Source of the DNA: Nitrobacter winogradskyi
GTDB taxonomy: Bacteria; Pseudomonadota; Alphaproteobacteria; Rhizobiales; Xanthobacteraceae
Assembly (NCBI RefSeq): GCF_006539545.1
Contig: NZ_BJNF01000002.1
Span: 1 to 64,000, forward strand
Direction: 5' to 3'
Length of the DNA stretch: 64,000 bases
Positions within the stretch are counted from its first letter, which is position 1, and each line of letters opens with the position of its first letter. The notes under the pieces were generated by a model. It was not told the origin of the DNA. It was given only the letters and a program-made list of their open reading frames with translations, and did not search any database. Of this stretch, positions 34,653 to 47,384 are shown in pieces. Both the position numbers and the translations under genes were made by a program.

Positions 34653-36482
34653 ATGACCATCAATCTCAACGTTCCCGATATTCACGAGCTGAAGCCGCGG
34701 ATCACTGTGTTCGGCGTCGGCGGCGCAGGCGGCAACGCGGTCAACAACATGATCACGGCCGGGCTGGTCGGGGTCGATTTCGTGGTGGCCAACACCGATG
34801 CGCAGGCGCTGACCATGTCCAAGGCGCAGCGCATTATCCAGATGGGCACCCAGGTCACCCAGGGTCTCGGCGCGGGCTCGCAGCCCGATGTCGGCGCTGC
34901 CGCGGCGGAGGAAGTCATCGACGAAATTCGCGACCACCTCTCGGGCGCGAATATGGTGTTCGTCACGGCCGGAATGGGCGGCGGCACCGGCACCGGCGCC
35001 GCGCCCGTCATCGCCAAGGCGGCGCGCGAAATGGGGATTCTGACCGTCGGCGTCGTCACCAAGCCGTTCCACTTCGAGGGCCAACGGCGCATGCGCACCG
35101 CCGACTCAGGGATCGGTGAGCTGCACAAGGTGGTCGACACGCTGCTGATCATTCCCAATCAAAATCTGTTCCGGGTCGCGAACGAGAAGACCACCTTCGC
35201 CGACGCCTTCGCGATGGCCGATCAGGTGCTTTACTCGGGCGTCGCCTGCATCACCGACCTCATGGTGAAGGAAGGCTTGATCAACCTCGACTTCGCCGAC
35301 GTCCGCGCGGTGATGCGCGAGATGGGCAAGGCGATGATGGGCACCGGGGAGGCGTCCGGCGAGAAGCGTGCGCTCACCGCAGCCGAAGCGGCGATCGCCA
35401 ACCCGCTGATCGACGACAGTTCGATGAAGGGCGCCAAGGGGCTGCTGATTTCGATCACCGGCGGCAAGGATCTCACTTTGTTCGAGGTCGACGAAGCCGC
35501 CACGCGGATTCGCGAGGAAGTTGATCAGGACGCGAATATCATCGTCGGCGCCACCTTCGACGAAAGTCTCGACGGCATCATCAGGGTGTCGGTGGTCGCG
35601 ACCGGCATCGACCAGGGCACGATCGCGCGCGCTGCGGCCACCCCGGCAATGAAGACGGGATCCGCGGCGCTCGACCCGCGCGCGGCCGAACTGTCTGCGA
35701 AGCTTCGCGAGGATAACAAGCGTGCTTCCGCCAGCCTTGCCCAGAAACCCATCGAGCCCCGTCCCGCCGTTCAGCCGGCCCCGGCCCAGGTTCAAGTTCA
35801 AGCTCAAGCTCCAGCCGCTTCAACCCCGATCCAGGCCGCCCCATCCGCCGCCAATGTCGATCGAGCGGCGCTGGAGGCGATTGCCGCGGCGGTCGCCGAG
35901 CCGGCTCCGCCGCCGGCCGCTCCGGCTCCCGTGCAGCCGGCCTCCTATGGCGACGTCACCGTTCGGCCGATCGCGCAGAAGCCGACGCTGTTCCCGGATC
36001 ATGAACCCGCGCCGCGCGAGCAGCAGGAGCCGCCGGTGCCGGAAACCTTCATCCCGCAGCCGGCGGAGCGTGCTCCGCTCCGTGCGGCACGGATGCCGAG
36101 GATGGAGGAGCTTCCGATGCCGGCGCAGAATGAAATCCGTCAGGCTCGTGGCGAGGTCGAGGAAGAGCATCCGCAGAAGAGCCGGCTGTCACTGTTGCAG
36201 CGTCTCGCCAATGTCGGCCTCGGCCGGCGCGATCAGGACGCCGAGCCGCCGATCGCGGGTCGCGACGCCGGGCCGGCCATGGCCCAGATGCCGCCATTGC
36301 CGGAGCGTCGGCCGCAGCGCAGCGTCGCCGAGCAGATGGGCAACGATCCGGTATCAGAGTACGCTCGCCGGCCGCCGCCGAAGGGTCTCGACGCCCACGG
36401 CCGTCCGGCTCCTGTTGCGCCTGCGCCACAGGGCGACGATCATCTCGATATCCCCGCTTTTCTCCGCCGCCAGGCAAACTGA
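34653..36482 (+). CDS. ftsZ: Cell division protein FtsZ
   Basis: This tubulin-like GTPase forms the Z ring. The 609-residue product has a standard GTPase core (about 10-320) with [14 protein letters not shown] (about 20-33), the tubulin signature [14 protein letters not shown] and the T7 loop [12 protein letters not shown] Pro/Ala/Gln-rich linker of about 270 residues follows, much longer than the roughly 50 residues in E. coli. It ends in the conserved partner-binding peptide [12 protein letters not shown] 34653 follows GAGAGG. A hairpin terminator is 25 bases after the stop. Confidence 0.97.
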   Translation: MTINLNVPDIHELKPRITVFGVGGAGGNAVNNMITAGLVGVDFVVANTDAQALTMSKAQRIIQMGTQVTQGLGAGSQPDVGAAAAEEVIDEIRDHLSGANMVFVTAGMGGGTGTGAAPVIAKAAREMGILTVGVVTKPFHFEGQRRMRTADSGIGELHKVVDTLLIIPNQNLFRVANEKTTFADAFAMADQVLYSGVACITDLMVKEGLINLDFADVRAVMREMGKAMMGTGEASGEKRALTAAEAAIANPLIDDSSMKGAKGLLISITGGKDLTLFEVDEAATRIREEVDQDANIIVGATFDESLDGIIRVSVVATGIDQGTIARAAATPAMKTGSAALDPRAAELSAKLREDNKRASASLAQKPIEPRPAVQPAPAQVQVQAQAPAASTPIQAAPSAANVDRAALEAIAAAVAEPAPPPAAPAPVQPASYGDVTVRPIAQKPTLFPDHEPAPREQQEPPVPETFIPQPAERAPLRAARMPRMEELPMPAQNEIRQARGEVEEEHPQKSRLSLLQRLANVGLGRRDQDAEPPIAGRDAGPAMAQMPPLPERRPQRSVAEQMGNDPVSEYARRPPPKGLDAHGRPAPVAPAPQGDDHLDIPAFLRRQAN

Positions 36483-36506
36483 AAACCTGTAACAAACTGA
36501 AACTGG

Positions 36507-36543
36507 AAAGGGTTCCGTCCTTGCAGGCCGGAGCCCTTTTTCT
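36507..36543 (+). terminator. Intrinsic terminator after ftsZ
   Basis: The stem AAAGGGTTCCG (36507-36517) pairs with CGGAGCCCTTT (36529-36539) with one wobble pair around an 11-base loop, followed by a T-run. It marks the end of the dcw transcript. The remaining gap to lpxC (36544-36819) is AT-rich and probably holds the lpxC promoter; I see no gene in it. Confidence 0.75.
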
Positions 36544-36819
36544 TATCATCCGTTATCTTGATTTTGTTCTGTATCGCACTGAAAATTCATCAAAAATTAA
36601 TTTTATCGAGGTCCGCTGTAGGGTCACCGTCCCGCGCTATATTTGGTCATGAGGCGGCGTGATTACGGCGGAGATGGGGTAACAATTGGTAAAGAAGCGT
36701 GAGTTGCGCGCTTTAGGACTGCCGGTATGTTTTAGGCGTGACTTTGGGGATCACGAATCGATTCTCAGCCTTTCAGGCGAGAATTCGGCGTTCGGGATAA
36801 GTCACTTGGGCCAGGCTCT

Positions 36820-37776
36820 ATGAGATTCAATCGCCAGACGACGCTTCGTTCGCGAGCCACCGTGACGGGTGTCGGCGTTCATTCCGGATTACCGGCCAAC
36901 CTGACCCTGGGACCTGCGTCGATCGATGCGGGTTTCGTTTTTATCCGCACCTCTCCTGATGGAACCGAGCGCCGGGTGCAGGCCGCTGCGAGATCCGTCA
37001 CGTCAACCAAACTTGCCACTGTCCTGGGCGATCAGCAAGGTTCTCTTGTCTCCACCGCCGAGCACGTTCTTGCTGCACTGCGTGGCCTTGGCGTCGACAA
37101 TGCGACCATCGAGATCGACGGACCTGAAGTGCCGATTATGGACGGCAGCTCGGCGGCCTTCGTCGCCGCGATAGATCAGGCAGGGATTGTCGAGCAGTCG
37201 GCGGCGCGCCGCTTCATCCAGATTCTAAAACCGGTTCGAGTGACGAAGGGCGAGGCGGTCGGCGAACTCCGACCTTACAAGCGCGGTTTTCGTATCGAGG
37301 TCGAGATTGATTTCACCAATCCGGTGATCGGTCATCAGGATTATTCCATCGATCTTAATCCCGAGAGTTTTCGGCGTGAAATCAGCCGGGCGAGAACCTT
37401 CGGTTGCATGAACGATGTCGAAAGGCTCCGAAGCGCGGGTTATGCGCTGGGTGCGTCATTGGAAAACTCGATGGTGTTCGATAACGAGCGCCTGTTGAAT
37501 ACCGGTGGCCTGCGTTATGCCGACGAGTGCGTACGACACAAGGTTCTCGATGCGATCGGCGATCTGGCGCTTGCCGGGTTGCCGCTGATCGGCGGCTATC
37601 GCTCGGCGCGCGGCGGGCACAAGCTCAACCACGCGGTGCTCACGGCTTTGATGGCCGACCGGACCGCCTGGCGTGTGGTTGAGGATCAGCCGGTGTCGCG
37701 TCCGCGCAGTCAGGGCGAAATGGTCGGCGGGATGGTGGGCGGCATGGCTGCAGCCTATGGTCCCAACGTGTCCTGA
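36820..37776 (+). CDS. lpxC: UDP-3-O-acyl-N-acetylglucosamine deacetylase
   Basis: LpxC is the zinc enzyme that commits UDP-acyl-GlcNAc (or its 3-amino analogue) to lipid A. The 318-residue product has the expected zinc ligands His82 (STAEHVLAALRG), His240 and Asp244 (VRHKVLDAIGDLAL), and the catalytic His267 (GGHKLNH). The N-terminal GVGVHSG is typical. It keeps the common position after ftsZ, behind a terminator, so it probably has its own promoter. Confidence 0.96.
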   Translation: MRFNRQTTLRSRATVTGVGVHSGLPANLTLGPASIDAGFVFIRTSPDGTERRVQAAARSVTSTKLATVLGDQQGSLVSTAEHVLAALRGLGVDNATIEIDGPEVPIMDGSSAAFVAAIDQAGIVEQSAARRFIQILKPVRVTKGEAVGELRPYKRGFRIEVEIDFTNPVIGHQDYSIDLNPESFRREISRARTFGCMNDVERLRSAGYALGASLENSMVFDNERLLNTGGLRYADECVRHKVLDAIGDLALAGLPLIGGYRSARGGHKLNHAVLTALMADRTAWRVVEDQPVSRPRSQGEMVGGMVGGMAAAYGPNVS

Positions 37777-37819
37777 CCTTGGCCGGGTCTCGCACTGTTC
37801 AACTCTCGCACTTCATTTA

Positions 37820-37869
37820 GAGCATCGGACCCGAAAGTGGGAACCGGTTTCGGGATAAATCCGATGCTC
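37820..37869. repeat. GAGCATCGGA palindrome with GTGGGAACCGG core
   Basis: The outer arms GAGCATCGGA and TCCGATGCTC and the inner arms CCCGAAA and TTTCGGG flank GTGGGAACCGG. It has the same design as the GAGCATGATC elements but with a different outer arm that still pairs. Confidence 0.7.
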
Positions 37870-38190
37870 AATCAATTAACTGGAGTGGCGGCGCTGATTC
37901 CATTTGATCGGCCGCCGCTCTAAGTCGTTCTGCCGTGTATGCGCGCCGACCCGTGTTCGTGCCTTGACCGCTCGTACGGGCAAGCCTTCTGGAACGCAGG
38001 CCTCACCGGATCGTGCCCGGCCGTTCTGCCTTAATCCCGGCGAAATACCTGCTTACCCGTTGGTGGACGGTTGGTTTTAGGCTAAACGGAGCGCGGTGCA
38101 AGGCGCGGATTCCCGTTGCCATGGGGTTTTCGGAGCGAAGTCCTCGGGCGTGGCACGCTTACAGTGACTTTCGCGGTGAGAAAACGCCTG

Positions 38191-38230
38191 GAGCGGGATG
38201 AGGAAGAGTGTGGTGCGGTTTTTCGCCCGC
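38191..38230. repeat. Short repeat shared with 27656-27696
   Basis: This starts GAGCGGGATGAGGAAGAGTG and ends TTTTTCGCCCGC. It is an inverted near-copy of the element after murG. Confidence 0.5.
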
Positions 38231-38254
38231 ATCCCGCGTCTCAAAATATTGGAA

Positions 38255-38303
38255 TCGATCACGACGGTGTTGGATCGAATCGATCCAACACCGTCGTGAT
38301 CGA
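38255..38303. repeat. Perfect 23-base inverted repeat
   Basis: The left arm 38255-38277 and the right arm 38281-38303 are exact reverse complements, separated by AAT. The arm begins TCGATCACGACGGTG. It would form a very stable hairpin or cruciform. I see no T-run for termination. Confidence 0.8.
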
Positions 38304-38414
38304 GCGCGTATTCCGCAAAAGTGGATACCGGTTTTACGATCAGAATAAGTGCAAGTTTTTGATTGAGAGCATTTTCTCCACGCTAACCGGATTCCACTTG
38401 GCCGGAAAATGCTC
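38304..38414. repeat. Two GTGGNNNCCGG palindromes in tandem
   Basis: The first has the arms GCGCGTATTC / GAATAAGTGC and centre GTGGATACCGG. The second, in reverse orientation, has the arms GAGCATTTTC / GAAAATGCTC and centre GTGGAATCCGG. The pair recurs at 50805-50915. Confidence 0.7.
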
Positions 38415-38434
38415 TAAAAACAATGTCTTGAGCT

Positions 38435-38459
38435 TCACTTCTGATTCAATCAGAAGTGA
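38435..38459. repeat. Hairpin TCACTTCTGATT
   Basis: Perfect 12-base arms surround a single C. The CTTCTGATT...AATCAGAAG core also lies inside the elements at 4671 and 52135, with close variants at 55801 and 57011. Confidence 0.65.
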
Positions 38460-38549
38460 GAACTGCTCCAGTGCCTGGATTGCCGGATGACGGACCTCGG
38501 ATTTTCACCAATGCTGGCTAAGCGTATGGCGCTCGGACGGAGCGCTTTC

Positions 38550-39422
38550 ATGGACCGCGCCTCTCTTGGGCGGCTTGGCCGGAAACTGCGGCTCGCCACC
38601 TGTCTTGCACTCGCAGCCGTGACCGTGGCCGCGTGCGGGACCGGACCGCTCCTGGACAAGTTCACGGCGAAGGACGAAGAGACCTTCAGCGACGAACCGG
38701 CGGACAAGCTCTACAATGAGGGCTTGTTCCTCATGAATAAACAGAGCGACCTCAAGGCGGCCACGAAGAAGTTTGACGAGGTGGACCGCGAACACCCGTA
38801 TTCGGAGTGGGCGCGGAAGTCGCTGCTGATGTCAGCCTATGCATCTTATCAGGCCGGCGATTACGATACGTGCATCGGCTCCGCGTCGCGCTACGTGACG
38901 CTCCATCCGGGCAGTCCGGACGCAGCCTATGCGCAATATTTGATTGCGGTTTCGAATTACGATCAGATCGCCGATGTCTCGCGCGATCAGGCTCGTACCG
39001 AGAAGGCGATGCGCTCCCTGGAAGAGGTGATCCGCAAATATCCGACATCGGAATATGCCGGTGAGGCCAAGAAGAAGCTGCAGGGCGCGCGCGATCAGCT
39101 CGCCGGCAAGGAAATGGCGGTCGGCCGCTACTACATGGAGCGGCGTGACTATACGGGCGCCATCAACCGCTTCAAGACGGTGGTGACGCGCTTCCAGACA
39201 ACGCGGCATGTCGAGGAGGCGCTGGCGCGGCTGACCGAGGCCTATATGGCGATCGGAATCATTGCCGAGGCGCAGACCGCCGCGGCCGTGCTTGGCCATA
39301 ATTTTCCGGACAGCCACTGGTACAAGGACGCCTACGGTCTCGTGACGTCGGGTGGAAGCCAGCCCAGCGAAAACAAGAGTTCATGGATCAGCAAGGCGTT
39401 CAGGAAGGTGGGCCTCGGCTAG
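38550..39422 (+). CDS. bamD: Outer membrane assembly lipoprotein BamD
   Basis: BamD (ComL/YfiO) is an essential lipoprotein of the beta-barrel assembly machine. The product has a signal peptide ending in a lipobox (VTVAAC) with the lipidated Cys29, and then five TPR-like repeats, including YNEGLFLMNKQSDLKAATKKF in part and YPTSEYAGEAKKKL. ATG 38550 gives a 28-residue signal and has GGAG eight bases upstream; ATGs at 38487 and 38526 would give unusually long signals. The stop is the TAG of a TAGAGCATGATCC repeat. Confidence 0.9.
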   Translation: MDRASLGRLGRKLRLATCLALAAVTVAACGTGPLLDKFTAKDEETFSDEPADKLYNEGLFLMNKQSDLKAATKKFDEVDREHPYSEWARKSLLMSAYASYQAGDYDTCIGSASRYVTLHPGSPDAAYAQYLIAVSNYDQIADVSRDQARTEKAMRSLEEVIRKYPTSEYAGEAKKKLQGARDQLAGKEMAVGRYYMERRDYTGAINRFKTVVTRFQTTRHVEEALARLTEAYMAIGIIAEAQTAAAVLGHNFPDSHWYKDAYGLVTSGGSQPSENKSSWISKAFRKVGLG

Positions 39423-39456
39423 AGCATGATCCCGATTTTCGGATAAGATCATGCGC
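39420..39456. repeat. TAGAGCATGATCC palindrome, short form
   Basis: The arms GAGCATGATC and GATCATGCGC flank CCGATTTTCGGATAA; the GTGGNNACCGG centre is deleted. Its first three bases are the bamD stop codon. Confidence 0.65.
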
Positions 39457-39566
39457 AGTCACAAGGATAGGGCTGAAGTGCGGTCCAACGGAGTTGGGTC
39501 AGGCTCCAGTCTCTGCATTACGATTTTCCGCATTTCTCAACGGCCTTTGGCAGGAACCGGCCTCCC

Positions 39567-43408
<3,842 letters not shown>

Positions 43409-43439
43409 CCGATCTTCCGAAGTGCCGTGTCGAGGACGT

Positions 43440-44144
43440 TCAGGCCGCAGGCTGGCCGATCGTTATCTTTAATGTACCGACGCCGTCGCAGCCGCATTCG
43501 ATATGGTCGCCCGGATGCAAGGCGGAGACTCCGGCCGGCGTACCGGTCATGATGATGTCGCCGGCTTCAAGCGAGACCTGTTTCGAAAGTTGCGCGATGA
43601 TCTCCGGCACGTTCCAGATCATCTGCGCGAGATCGCCGGACTGAGCTTCCTTGCCGTTGACCGAGAGCCAGATACGGCCCTTCGACGGATGGCCGATTTT
43701 CGCTGCCGGTTGCAGCGCGCTGCATGGCGCGGCGTGATCGAACGATTTTGCGATCTCCCACGGCTGCTCCTTCTTGCGCGCGGCGTTTTGCAGGTCGCGC
43801 CGGGTGAGGTCGATGCCGACCGCGTAGCCGTAGACGTGATCGAGCGCGGCATCAGCCGGGATGCGCAGGCCTCCGCTCTTCATCGCGACGATCAGCTCGA
43901 CTTCGTGATGTAGATCATGGGTGAGAGGCGGATAGGGAATGGTCGCGCCGTCGGCCTCGATCATGTCGGCATGTTTCGCGAAGAAAAAAGGCGGAGTGCG
44001 TTCGTCGTTGCCCAGCTCGCGGATATGGTCGAGATAGTTACGGCCGACGCACCAGATGCGGCGGACCGGAAAAAATCCGTCGTCGCCCGCGACCGCGATG
44101 ACAGGTCGGGGCGGCTCTGGAATCACAAACGGCGATGCGCTCAT
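43440..44144 (-). CDS. Fumarylacetoacetate hydrolase-family protein
   Basis: The 234-residue product is an FAH-fold enzyme that probably cleaves C-C bonds in acylpyruvates or decarboxylates oxaloacetate-like compounds. It shows CVGRNYLDHIRELGN (start of the fold), the metal ligands DLHHEVELIVAM (E-x-E), the third-ligand region YAVGIDLTRRDLQ, and GDIIMTGTPAGVS. The substrate cannot be read from sequence; fumarylpyruvate hydrolase is one candidate. ATG 44144 follows GGAGAG; the frame is open to 44213 without support. It converges with ligA and is unrelated to its neighbours. Confidence 0.87.
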   Translation of the reverse strand: MSASPFVIPEPPRPVIAVAGDDGFFPVRRIWCVGRNYLDHIRELGNDERTPPFFFAKHADMIEADGATIPYPPLTHDLHHEVELIVAMKSGGLRIPADAALDHVYGYAVGIDLTRRDLQNAARKKEQPWEIAKSFDHAAPCSALQPAAKIGHPSKGRIWLSVNGKEAQSGDLAQMIWNVPEIIAQLSKQVSLEAGDIIMTGTPAGVSALHPGDHIECGCDGVGTLKITIGQPAA

Positions 44145-44212
44145 GCGGTGCTCTCCGCTCTGCCTGCGCTTGCGCGATGAGATCGTCACCGCGGGCAGGT
44201 ACGATGACATCA

Positions 44213-44315
44213 TAGCGTTTTCGAGCGAAGCGGATACGGATTCGCGTGAAGAAAATGCGACAGATTAAAATCGTGGAGCCCCGCTTTTGATTCCGTCAGA
44301 AGCGGAAAGGCTCTA
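44213..44315. repeat. TAGCGTTTTCGAGCGAAG composite palindrome
   Basis: It starts with TAGCGTTTTC, has the centre GCGGATACGG (a variant of GTGGNNACCGG), then TTCGCGTGAAGAAAATGCG, and ends with AGAAGCGGAAAGGCTCTA. On the minus strand its last bases read TAGAGCC, whose TAG is the stop codon of the ABC transporter. Confidence 0.65.
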
Positions 44316-46121
44316 AGCCGACGCGCTCAGGGGAGCCAGCGTCAGCGGCGCTGTCTCCCGATGCTGCAGACGGAAGAACGAAGCATAGCGTCCGCCGCTT
44401 CGCAGCAGGTCGTCGTGGCGACCGCGCTCGACGACCTCGCCGTTCTCGACCACGAGAATGGCGTCGGCATGCATAATGGTGTGCAGGCGGTGCGCGATCA
44501 CGATCGTGGTGCGATCTCGGCACAGATGCTCGATCGCTTCCTGCACCTGCTTTTCGGATTCCGAATCGAGCGCGGCGGTGGCCTCGTCGAGCAGGATGAT
44601 CGGCGCGTCCTTGATCAGCGCGCGCGCCACGGCGATGCGCTGGCGCTGTCCGCCGGAGAGCTGGGTGCCGTGCTCGCCCACAGGGGTGTCGTAGCCGAGC
44701 GGAAAGCCCGTGATGAAGTCGTGGGCGCAGGCGGCTTTCGCCGCCGCGACGATCTCGTCCTCGGTAGCGCCAGGGCGGCCGAACGCGATGTTCTCGCGGA
44801 TCGTCGCGCGGAACAGGTAGACATCCTGACCGACATAGGCTGTCTGCCGGCGTAGCGATGTCCGCGAAACACCGGAGATGGACTGTCCGTCGATCAGGAT
44901 ATCGCCGTCGGTGACTTCATACAGGCGCAACAGCAGCGCCAGCACGGTGGATTTTCCGCCGCCCGATGGGCCGACCAGCGCCGTCATCCTGCCCGGCTCC
45001 GCGATGAAGCTCATGCGCTTGAGAACGGGTTCGTCCGGGCGATAGGCGAATGTGACATCCCGCAACTCGACGCGGGCGTCGGTCAATTGCAGCGCAGGCT
45101 TGTCGCTGTCGTCGGGTTCGCTGGCGGGGCTGTCCACGATCTCAAGCAGCTTGCGCGCGCCGATCAGGCTGCTGTTGAGTTCGATGTTGAGACGGGCCAG
45201 CCGCTTGGCGGGCTCATAGGCCAGCAGAAAGGCGGTGAGGAAGGAAAAGAACTGGCCCGGCGTCGCGCCCATGGCGACGACGCGATAGCCGCCATACATC
45301 AGCCCGCCGGCGATGGCGAAACCGCCGAGCGTTTCCATCAGCGGGCTGGCTCGGTTCGAGACCCGCGCCATCTTGTTGTTGGTCTGCTCGACGGCGGTGA
45401 TGCTGGCGTCGATCCGCTCGCGCATGGTCTGTTCGAGCGTGAACGCCTTGACGGTCCGAATGCCTTGCAGCGACTCCTGCATCGTCTCCATGATGTCGGC
45501 GGTGCCATGGAACTGGCTGTGCGCCAGTCCCTTGATGCGCTTCACCAGCTTGCGCAGCACGATCATCGCGGGCGGCGCCACCAGCGCGCCGAACAGCGAC
45601 ATATATGGATCCTGCATCACCATCACGGTGACGAGTGCGATCAGCGACAGCAGATCGCGCCCCACGGCATTGATCAGCAGGCTGAGCACCTGTGTCACCG
45701 AGGTCGCGCCGGCCGTGAGCCGCGCGAGAAATTCCGATGAATGTCGTTGTGAAAAATAGCCGATGCTCTCGCTCATCAGCTTGGCGAACAGGCGGCGCTG
45801 ATTATTGGCGAGGATCGCGTTGCTGATCTGGGACAGGATCACGGAATGACCGTAGGTCGCCGCGCCCTTGGCCACGAAGATGACGAGCACCACGGTGGAC
45901 AGCATGAAAATGCCGCTCACATTGCGGTCCACGTAAGCCTGATTGATGACTTCACCGAGCAGATAGGCCGAGGTCGCCGTCGCCGCCGCGGAGACGGCCA
46001 TCAGCACGAATGCGGCGAGGTAGCGCCGCCAATAGGCCATGCCCTGTTCCGTGACCAGGCGGCGGATAAGGATGGCCGCGCCATAGGGATCATCGGTGAT
46101 TTTCTTCGGAGGCTCGGTCAT
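44313..46121 (-). CDS. ABC exporter, MsbA-like half transporter
   Basis: The 602-residue product fuses a six-segment membrane domain (about 25-325) to an ATPase domain with Walker A GPSGGGKSTVLALL, signature LSGGQRQRIAVARAL, Walker B IILLDEATAALD and the H-loop IVIAHRLHTI. The family exports lipids such as lipid A-core, or drugs. The LPS genes next door make a lipid or glycolipid substrate plausible, but a multidrug role cannot be excluded. Met 46121 is chosen; the upstream frame (to 46199) looks non-coding. The stop lies in the repeat at 44213-44315. Confidence 0.87.
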   Translation of the reverse strand: MTEPPKKITDDPYGAAILIRRLVTEQGMAYWRRYLAAFVLMAVSAAATATSAYLLGEVINQAYVDRNVSGIFMLSTVVLVIFVAKGAATYGHSVILSQISNAILANNQRRLFAKLMSESIGYFSQRHSSEFLARLTAGATSVTQVLSLLINAVGRDLLSLIALVTVMVMQDPYMSLFGALVAPPAMIVLRKLVKRIKGLAHSQFHGTADIMETMQESLQGIRTVKAFTLEQTMRERIDASITAVEQTNNKMARVSNRASPLMETLGGFAIAGGLMYGGYRVVAMGATPGQFFSFLTAFLLAYEPAKRLARLNIELNSSLIGARKLLEIVDSPASEPDDSDKPALQLTDARVELRDVTFAYRPDEPVLKRMSFIAEPGRMTALVGPSGGGKSTVLALLLRLYEVTDGDILIDGQSISGVSRTSLRRQTAYVGQDVYLFRATIRENIAFGRPGATEDEIVAAAKAACAHDFITGFPLGYDTPVGEHGTQLSGGQRQRIAVARALIKDAPIILLDEATAALDSESEKQVQEAIEHLCRDRTTIVIAHRLHTIMHADAILVVENGEVVERGRHDDLLRSGGRYASFFRLQHRETAPLTLAPLSASA

Positions 46122-46240
46122 CGCGTTCCATTGACGCCGTGAATCGGTTGTCGCCCGCGCGTCAGGGGTGTTGCGAAAGCTCCGATTCAATGCCCGCAAT
46201 AGCGGCCTTTTTCAAGCCAAAACCGGTTTCGTCCGGCTTG

Positions 46241-47200
46241 TCAGGCCGATACCGCGAGCGCATCGGTGGCGTGCCGCTGCGCCAGCTTCTCTTCCCAGGC
46301 GAGCGCCGCGCGAATCCGGGTCGTATCGGCGATCATGGTCATGATGTCGCCGGGGCGGCGATCGGAATAGTGAACCGCGAAGTTGCGGCCGCAGACCCGG
46401 CGCACAGCCTCGATCGTTTCCAGAACCGAGTAGCCGCGTCCGTATCCGCAGTTCAGCGTGGTCGAGCCTCCGCCGTTTCGCAGGTACGTCAGCGCGGCGC
46501 GATGGGCCTGCGCCAGATCGCTGACATGGATGAAGTCGCGAATGCAGCTTCCATCGGGCGTCGGATAGTCGGTGCCGAACACGTCGATCTTGGCGCGCTG
46601 ACCGGTCGCGACTTCAACCGCGATCTTCAGAAGATGTGTGGCGCCCGCGGTCTGCAGCCCGATCCGCGCCTGCGGATCGGCGCCCGCGACGTTGAAGTAG
46701 CGCAGCACGACGTAATTCAGGTCGTGAGCGGATGCGACATCGTGCAGCATGATTTCCGTCATCAGCTTCGACGACCCGTAAGGAGAGAGCGGCCGGGTCG
46801 GCGCCTCTTCCGCGACCGGCATCTGGTCGGGATTGCCGTAGACGGCGGCGGTCGATGAGAAGATGAAGCGGTTGACGCCGCATTTGACGGCGGCGTTCAG
46901 CAGGCTGCGGGTCGTCATCGTGTTGTTGCGATAGTAGGCGAGCGGATCGCGCATCGAATCGGGCACCACCACGGAACCCGCGAAGTGAATGATGCTTTCA
47001 ATGCCGTGCTGGGCGATGACGTTCTCGACAAGATTTTCGTCCCCGGCGTCGCCGATGAACAGCGGCACGCCCTCGGGGAGCGCCGACGAGAATCCGGTGG
47101 ACAGGTTGTCGATCACGACGACATTCTCGCCGGCCTCGGCCAGCGCGAGCACCATATGACTGCCGATGTAGCCGGCGCCACCGGTAACAAGCACGGTCAT
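46241..47200 (-). CDS. galE: UDP-glucose 4-epimerase
   Basis: GalE interconverts UDP-glucose and UDP-galactose with bound NAD. The 319-residue short-chain dehydrogenase-type product has VLVTGGAGYIGSH (3-15), FAGSVVVPDS (about 79-88), the catalytic Ser-Thr in FSSTAAVYG and Tyr/Lys in YGSSK, and LRYFNVAGADP. ATG 47200 follows AAAGGAG. It should supply galactosyl units for LPS or exopolysaccharide and shares the strand of the ABC exporter 119 bases downstream. Confidence 0.93.
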   Translation of the reverse strand: MTVLVTGGAGYIGSHMVLALAEAGENVVVIDNLSTGFSSALPEGVPLFIGDAGDENLVENVIAQHGIESIIHFAGSVVVPDSMRDPLAYYRNNTMTTRSLLNAAVKCGVNRFIFSSTAAVYGNPDQMPVAEEAPTRPLSPYGSSKLMTEIMLHDVASAHDLNYVVLRYFNVAGADPQARIGLQTAGATHLLKIAVEVATGQRAKIDVFGTDYPTPDGSCIRDFIHVSDLAQAHRAALTYLRNGGGSTTLNCGYGRGYSVLETIEAVRRVCGRNFAVHYSDRRPGDIMTMIADTTRIRAALAWEEKLAQRHATDALAVSA

Positions 47201-47384
47201 ATCTGCTCCTTTCGCCTCAGTTGTGCGGCGGGTACCGCGGTCGCCCAAGTTTCCCATAAAAGGATGGAATTGCCGTATAGCATGACCGTGATCGGCCGGA
47301 TTTCGTCCGTCCGACCTCGGGATTCGACATTATGGTTGCCAAACTGTAACGGGAACAGGTTCTTCCCTGGCCCTGCGGCAGCCG

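Larger units (their letters stand above)
37777..38549. other. Repeat-rich gap between lpxC and bamD
   Basis: There is no supported gene in about 770 bases. It contains at least five palindromic elements, listed separately (37820, 38191, 38255, 38304, 38435), making it the densest repeat cluster in the window apart from 50776-51016. Confidence 0.6.
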
